A stretch of DNA of 64,000 bases, taken from assembly GCA_040753915.1 (NCBI GenBank), contig JBFMDN010000023.1, forward strand, positions 14,714 to 78,713, in the 5' to 3' direction. The translations under genes were made by a program, and so were the position numbers. The stretch comes from JBFMDN01 sp040753915 (GTDB taxonomy: Bacteria; Desulfobacterota; Desulfomonilia; Desulfomonilales; Desulfomonilaceae). This document shows, one piece after another, positions 60,113-64,000 of the stretch. Positions within the stretch are counted from its first letter, which is position 1. Every line of letters starts with the position of its first letter. Under the pieces are notes generated by a model. It saw nothing but the letters and a program-made list of their open reading frames with translations. It was not told the origin of the DNA and did no database searches.

Positions 60113-60547
60113 TTACAATCCCCGTTTTCGTTGCAGCCTCCTGCCCTCCGCGGCCAAGATTTTATCAAGATGCTCACGACGTTTCTTTCCTGCGGCAGCG
60201 GCCTTGGAGGAGAGCTCCTCCATATCGCACGGCTTCATCAGGTAATCGAAAGCCCCAAGTTTCATTCCTTCCACGGCAGACTCGATCGTAGCGTGTCCGG
60301 TCAGCATGATGACTTCCGTGAGAGGATGCCGCGCCTTAATCTCCCGCAGGGTCTGAATGCCGTCCATCCCAGGCATTTTTACGTCAAGGAGGACGACATC
60401 CGTATCGGGTAGCTCGCGGAGCTCTCGCAAAGCTTCCTCTCCACTGAGTGCCTTCCTTGCAGAGAAATTCCTGGCCGTGAGCCTTTTGGCCAGGGTGGAC
60501 AAGAATTCTTCTTCATCATCAACCAGCAAGATCTTCGTGGCGAGCAT
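60113..60547 (-). CDS. Single-domain response regulator
   Basis: A receiver of 144 residues: acidic pair D10-D11, phospho-acceptor D55 in VLLDVKMPGMDG, switch Thr in MLTGHAT, Lys in LMKPCDM. After the receiver comes a basic tail (KAAAAGKKRREHLDKI). No output domain. It stands downstream of the second TSUP operon, convergent to it, and close in sequence to the receivers at 2-388 and 60880-61326. It is likely a phosphate-shuttle member of the same signalling network. Confidence 0.88.
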   Translation of the reverse strand: MLATKILLVDDEEEFLSTLAKRLTARNFSARKALSGEEALRELRELPDTDVVLLDVKMPGMDGIQTLREIKARHPLTEVIMLTGHATIESAVEGMKLGAFDYLMKPCDMEELSSKAAAAGKKRREHLDKILAAEGRRLQRKRGL

Positions 60548-60879
60548 GGCTTCCCCGTTCTGTATCCTGCTCGAGTATCCTTTCCAGGAATTCCCAATAC
60601 GTTAGCTTCCCATGGCTGAGCTCCCGTGGTACCTATCGCTCGAAAGAATGCTCTACCCGCTCATCCAGGCCTTGTTCGGTCATTGCGGCTCCTTGCGTTC
60701 CCACGGGAAGCTTAGCCCCTCGCAGCATGGCTGCAATCGGGCGCTTTCCAGAGCCCGCCTCCCGAAACCATGCCACAGGGGGAGATTCTGTAACGACTTC
60801 TCGTCACCAGTGCGCTTCGACTTCACTCCTGCTTAACACTCGCTGGCAAAGACCGGATCAGGGATTGCCAAACGGTGAT
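60548..60879. other. Gap between two receiver genes
   Basis: About 330 bp, no gene or clear repeat recognised. Confidence 0.4.
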
Positions 60880-61326
60880 TCAGCTCTGGATCGTGAAACG
60901 CCTTCGGCACTCCTCAGATTCCTCCCTGCACTGCTTTCTGATGAAGGCATCCTGAATCTTGTAAAGGAGCTCATCTATGTCTGTAGGCTTCAAGAGATAG
61001 TCGAAGGCACCGAGCTCCATTCCCTGTACCGCAGCCTCGACTTCCGCATGACCGGTGAGAATGATGACCTCGGTCGATGGGCTAACCCGTTTGATTTCTC
61101 TCAGAGTTTCGATGCCGTTCATTCCAGGCATGGCCATATCGAGAACCACCACATCAAAGGACTCACGGGACACCATGTTAACGGCTTCATGCCCTTCTCT
61201 GGCTGTATTCACGTCCAGGTTGCGCTTGCGCAACCTCTTGACCATGGTGTTCAGGAATTCTTCTTCGTCGTCAACGAGTAGTGTTTTAAGCCGAACCGGC
61301 CCCTCTTCTGTCTGCTGATCGTTCAT
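60880..61326 (-). CDS. Single-domain response regulator
   Basis: A receiver of 148 residues: acidic pair D19-D20, phospho-acceptor D63 in VVLDMAMPGMNG, switch Thr in ILTGHAE, Lys in LLKPTDI. The N-terminus LVDDEEEFLNTMVKRL matches the incomplete start of the gene at 2-388, which shows what that gene lacks at the window edge. The tail is rich in Glu/Arg/Cys. No kinase is adjacent; the nearest is the Cache kinase at 55.8-57.6 kb. Confidence 0.88.
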   Translation of the reverse strand: MNDQQTEEGPVRLKTLLVDDEEEFLNTMVKRLRKRNLDVNTAREGHEAVNMVSRESFDVVVLDMAMPGMNGIETLREIKRVSPSTEVIILTGHAEVEAAVQGMELGAFDYLLKPTDIDELLYKIQDAFIRKQCREESEECRRRFTIQS

Positions 61327-61483
61327 GGCTCATTCCGTTCGATAGAGAGTCTCAAAATGCTTGGTCTTTTCGCTCCTGTTCGCGCGGAGCACATTTACGA
61401 CTCCAGTTCTTATTGTTATCATACTCTGTACCAAAGGGGCAATACACCTCCTCCGGGTGGCGGGCACGTCGGTGAGTCGAGTC

Positions 61484-61767
61484 GGGGTCAGGCTTGGCAT
61501 GTTTGGATTTGACGAAATACATTGCTAAGAATGGCACTGAGAGCACGCATTCATTGTCCAGCGGCGGTTTATCATGTGATGCTACGCGGGAACGGTGGCC
61601 AGGACATTTTCTTTGACGAGTGGCACCGGCTTCGTTTCTAGGGTCTGCTGGAAGAAGGGGGCAATCGATTGCGCACACGCGCGGAAACGATCCCCCGTCT
61701 GGCGGCAGAACTTGAGAGGAAAAGAGAAGACCTGGCACAAATGCAAAGATGTCAAGAGTGACCCTTT
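61484..61767 (+). mobile_element. Relic of a Y1 (RAYT/IS200-like) transposase element, copy 1
   Basis: The ends are GGGGTCAGGCTTGGCA (left) and GTCAAGAGTGACCCT (right), imperfect inverted repeats. An N-terminal frame starting MALRARIHC and containing YHVMLRGNGGQDIFFDEW is typical of REP-associated tyrosine transposases, but stops after about 37 codons. The central part carrying the HUH motif and the catalytic Tyr has been deleted, and only the C-terminal words (EDLAQMQRCQE) remain. Copy 2 lies at 62474 in the same orientation with over 90% identity by eye. Confidence 0.7.
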
Positions 61768-61769
61768 AC

Positions 61770-62153
61770 TTACTTCTCATATGGCTGAACCGTAGTGAGA
61801 TGAGGTATTGCATTGAAGTGCTTGACGTTAAACGTGCACAGTGCAGCCCCCAAGCCTACGGCAGACTCTGCTATAAGGGCGTCCAAGATGCCGAGATTAT
61901 GGCTCATGCGCCCGCGCACGAAGTCGCGCAAGGCTCGTTCACAGTCAGCCTCTCGTGGCCACCGGATGGGGAACACTCGTGTAAGCGAAAGCAGTCGCTG
62001 GACCTCGTCCCCATTGCGACATCCGTTAACCAGCTCCATCAGGACAAGTCCCGGTAAGATCAGAACCTCGTCAGCAACGGATCCGAGCCACTCAATAGCG
62101 GCAGAGTGGCCTCGAAGAATATCCACCATTACATCCGTATCCAGGACAAGCAT
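61770..62153 (-). CDS. vapC: VapC-type PIN-domain ribonuclease toxin
   Basis: A PIN protein of 127 residues: catalytic Asp in MLVLDTDVMVDILRG, Glu in PGLVLMELVNG, Asp in NLGILDALIAESA and the late Asn/Asp region CTFNVKHFNAI. It probably cleaves RNA. It starts 3 bp after the stop of the small upstream gene, the usual antitoxin-toxin order. The full length and intact acidic residues suggest it is active. It lies between two transposase relics that form direct repeats. Confidence 0.9.
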   Translation of the reverse strand: MLVLDTDVMVDILRGHSAAIEWLGSVADEVLILPGLVLMELVNGCRNGDEVQRLLSLTRVFPIRWPREADCERALRDFVRGRMSHNLGILDALIAESAVGLGAALCTFNVKHFNAIPHLTTVQPYEK

Positions 62154-62156
62154 AGA

Positions 62157-62360
62157 CTATTCCGCAGTTCGCTCTTCGGAACGTTCGCGGAGGTTGCGAG
62201 CGAACTCGCCGCTGTCTTGAACATCCGTTCGATCCTTCCACATACCGACGATACCGAGCTCTTCGAGAGCCTCAAGAACTGCGGCCCCGGAGGGGGGCTT
62301 GACAGGACCGTTCTCCGGAAATAGCGGTTGCTCTTCAAAGCTATCAGCATCTCGAATCAT
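62157..62360 (-). CDS. Probable VapB-type antitoxin
   Basis: A protein of 67 residues with AAVLEALEELGIVGMWKDRT and an Arg/Glu-rich C-terminus (EFARNLRERSEERTAE), the type of tail that threads into a PIN toxin. It immediately precedes the vapC gene. The N-terminal part lacks a clear ribbon-helix-helix or AbrB motif, so the DNA-binding type is not determined. Confidence 0.7.
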   Translation of the reverse strand: MIRDADSFEEQPLFPENGPVKPPSGAAVLEALEELGIVGMWKDRTDVQDSGEFARNLRERSEERTAE

Positions 62361-62473
62361 AGGGGAAGGCCCTCCCTTCTTTCCTTTTCAGGCTCTGGAA
62401 CTTCCTTGTCGCTATACATTGTGTAATTATGCCACATTCTCAAGCCGTGCGCCACGGGGAGTCCGTGTGCTTC

Positions 62474-62758
62474 GGGGTCAGGCTTGGCACGTTTAGATTT
62501 GACGGAATAATCTGCTAAGAATGGCACTGAGAGCACGCATTCATTGTACCGCCGCCGTTTATCGTGTCATGCAACGCGGGAACGGTGGCCAGGACATTTT
62601 CTTCGACGAGTCGCACCGGCATCGTTTCTACGGTCTGCTGGAAGAAGGGGGCAATCGATTGCGCAAACGCGCGGAAACGCCCCCCGTCTGGCGGCAGATC
62701 TTGAGGGGACAAGAGAAGACCTGGCACAAATGCAAAGATGTCAATCCTGATCCCCTTT
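62474..62758 (+). mobile_element. Relic of a Y1 (RAYT/IS200-like) transposase element, copy 2
   Basis: Same structure as copy 1: the left end GGGGTCAGGCTTGGCA, the right end TCAATCCTGATCCCCTT and an internal deletion. The N-terminal frame is longer here (AVYRVMQRGNGGQDIFFDES and LEEGGNRLRKRAETPP) before it joins the C-terminal remnant out of frame. Shared deletion endpoints show both copies descend from one shortened element that could still move with an outside transposase. Confidence 0.7.
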
Positions 62759-63140
62759 GTTTTACAAGGTAAACCGGGCATCAAGCGCCGATGCGCAGTG
62801 GTTGATTGCAACATTAAACAGGGCAGGGGCCGCATCTGGCACTTGCGCGGACTTGGACGAGGACAATACCCTGACGCTCCGTTGGATATGAGCGGTTCTG
62901 AAGCTGGTCCTTTTCACCATCTTGAGAGTCCGGCTGCCACCATTGTTATGCATCTTTAGAGTCTGAAGAAGAAGAGCATGAACGCGAATCCTGGATCAAC
63001 TGCTGGAGATCGTGCAATAGCGATGCCAAAGGGCCGACGGGTCACGGAGCTCCGGGTTGGATCATCCGTTGCTTGACGGACACATTCCGCCGAATGAAAA
63101 GAGCTTTCGCAATAGGTGCCGAGCCCAAGGCATTCCCCTG
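62759..63140. other. Gap between transposase relic and hepT
   Basis: About 380 bp, with no supported gene or repeat. Confidence 0.4.
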
Positions 63141-63482
63141 TTACGGTTCGTTCATGGTCGCGAGTATCCGGTTCACGCACTCCTTGAGAATTGGTATATC
63201 ATTCACTACGGTTATCCAGACGCGGGTGGGACATATTCCGAAGTACTCGTGGATCAACAGGTTTCTCATACCCACAATGTCTTGCCACGGTATTTGGGGA
63301 CACTCCCTACGGACGGATTCAGAAAGACGGGCGGCCGCCTCCCCGACTCGTTCGAGCTGGAGTATCATCTATCCCTGTATAAGCTTATTCTGAGTGTAGG
63401 CATCGTGGCCAAGACAGGAGTATTCCTCGATTTCCTCTATAGCTCTCAGGATGTCGAGTAATCTCTCACGCTGACTCCTCAT
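63141..63482 (-). pseudogene. hepT: HepT-type toxin gene interrupted by an amber codon
   Basis: The frame from the ATG at 63482 encodes RLLDILRAIEEIEEYS and, after an in-frame TAG (63371-63369), continues MILQLERVGEAAARLSES to RNLLIHEYFG, which carries the HepT catalytic motif R-x4-H-x-Y. The total of 113 codons is a full-length HepT. Relatives usually have a Trp at this position (LIQ-x-W), so a TGG-to-TAG change is the simple explanation. The ATG overlaps the mntA stop (ATGA), the normal arrangement. Either the toxin is dead, it restarts at the ATG directly after the stop (75 residues), or the amber codon is read through. Confidence 0.75.
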
Positions 63483-63769
63483 AAAGGTATGGCCTCGCTC
63501 AACACACGATCGCGCATCCGCGGCCTGAGACCGTCGTCGTCCACAACGTCTACGGGGAGGCCGAGAAACTCCCGCAGCTCACGAATCAATGCGGCATGTT
63601 GGAGTAAGCCGGCCTCAGGACCGAAACTGACGAGCAAGTCGATATCGCTTGCTTCATCAGCCTCTCCGCGAACTACTGAGCCAAAAAGACGGATGTTCCG
63701 CGCACCGTGTCGTGCGGCTATCTTGAGGATGTCTTCTCTCTTTTCTTCCAAGACTTGGGTGATGTCCAT
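63479..63769 (-). CDS. mntA: MntA-type nucleotidyltransferase antitoxin
   Basis: A protein of 96 residues from the minimal nucleotidyltransferase family. It has GSVVRGEADEASDIDLLVSF, the G-S-x10-D-x-D active-site motif, and VDVVDDDGLRPRMRDRVLSE near the C-terminus. In known MntA-HepT pairs the enzyme adds AMP to the Tyr of the HepT R-x4-H-x-Y motif and neutralises it. Full length and intact motif. With its partner interrupted, the gene may be kept without function or serve a related toxin. Confidence 0.9.
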   Translation of the reverse strand: MDITQVLEEKREDILKIAARHGARNIRLFGSVVRGEADEASDIDLLVSFGPEAGLLQHAALIRELREFLGLPVDVVDDDGLRPRMRDRVLSEAIPL

Positions 63770-63877
63770 ATGGATTACCTCTCACCCGATCGAAATGTAT
63801 CCGTGACAGCTTCTCTGTGCTGACCACAGTGTCTTAGTGGTCCGTTTCCTAAATACGGTCACGTAATCTGCCCCGAC

Positions 63878-63928
63878 GTAGGGGCACCCCTTGTGGGTGC
63901 CCAGGGCGGGCACAAGGCCCGCCCCTAC
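63878..63928. repeat. REP-type palindrome
   Basis: Ends are GTAGGGGC and GCCCCTAC, with inner arms GGCACCCCTTGTGGGTGCC and GGGCGGGCACAAGGCCCGCCC forming two hairpins in tandem. The wording is of a common intergenic repeat in environmental bacteria. The rest of the final 230 bp holds no supported gene. Confidence 0.65.
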
Positions 63929-64000
63929 AGTGCCAACGATGCGCTCACCACGTACCCCGCGGTGCAGATACAGTACCGTATTTGTGCCGTCGACCACTAA

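Noticed and set aside
63782..63997. Minus-strand frame at the right edge
   Set aside because: It is produced by the REP palindrome at 63878-63928 and has no coding character.
1..64000. CRISPR arrays, rRNA or tRNA genes
   Set aside because: No regularly spaced repeats, no rRNA-like tracts and no convincing cloverleaf with a T-loop were seen.

Overview
The window looks like chromosome from an anaerobic Desulfobacterota (deltaproteobacterial) organism able to degrade aromatic acids, with Desulfomonile/Syntrophus-type relatives the likeliest. This is an inference. It rests on a ring-cleaving 6-oxocyclohex-1-ene-1-carbonyl-CoA hydrolase and a dienoyl-CoA hydratase of the benzoyl-CoA pathway (42.4-44.5 kb), on two TSUP-type anion-permease modules surrounded by single-domain response regulators, and on moderately high GC with frequent GTG starts. 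Gene density is moderate, and many intergenic gaps hold short dispersed repeats and gene relics.

Layout. 0-1.75 kb: a response regulator cut by the window edge, a histidine kinase and a second receiver. 2.2-3.9 kb (minus): a three-gene TSUP permease operon with a sigma-54 promoter. 4.4-10.3 kb: a PEP-synthase-like phosphotransferase, a small protein, and an unusual fusion of cyclic-nucleotide-binding domain, degenerate AAA+ and membrane polyferredoxin. 10.5-15.6 kb (mostly minus): a secreted protein, mutS, a broken PIN-toxin locus and a DUF2786 protein. 15.8-18.6 kb: a phenylalanine-type leader peptide and attenuator ahead of a class III CoA-transferase, then an alpha/beta hydrolase. 18.7-21.1 kb: two convergent FtsX-type permeases. 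21.6-27.3 kb (minus): an RND efflux pump and its adaptor, plus a TetR regulator. 28.1-33.0 kb: a fluoride (crcB-motif) riboswitch upstream of two small ORFs and two MutS-like ATPases. 33.0-35.8 kb: an MFS relic, a truncated PiT transporter, an intact MFS transporter and a ChrB-N protein. 35.9-37.2 kb (minus): queD and folE2. 37.4-40.0 kb: a secreted trypsin-like protease and an M18 aminopeptidase. 40.6-44.5 kb: thiolase, DUF35 protein, ring hydrolase and hydratase. 46.5-49.1 kb (minus): clpB. 49.7-54 kb: a receiver-PAS-HD-GYP protein and two PilT-like ATPases. 54.2-61.3 kb: a CBS protein, a YjbQ protein, a Cache histidine kinase with receiver, the second TSUP operon (also with a sigma-54 promoter) and two more receivers. 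61.5-63.8 kb: two transposase relics flanking vapBC, then an mntA-hepT pair whose hepT carries an amber codon.

Three regulatory structures stand out: the Phe-type attenuator (15.82-15.99 kb), the fluoride riboswitch with a three-way expression platform (28.10-28.25 kb), and matching sigma-54 promoters (TGGCAT-N5-TTGCT) in front of both TSUP operons. Four copies of a roughly 220-bp terminal-inverted-repeat element, three copies of a hairpin-plus-tail repeat, and relics of Y1 (RAYT-like) transposases point to past mobile-element activity. All functional statements are read from sequence motifs and family knowledge; no search was run.
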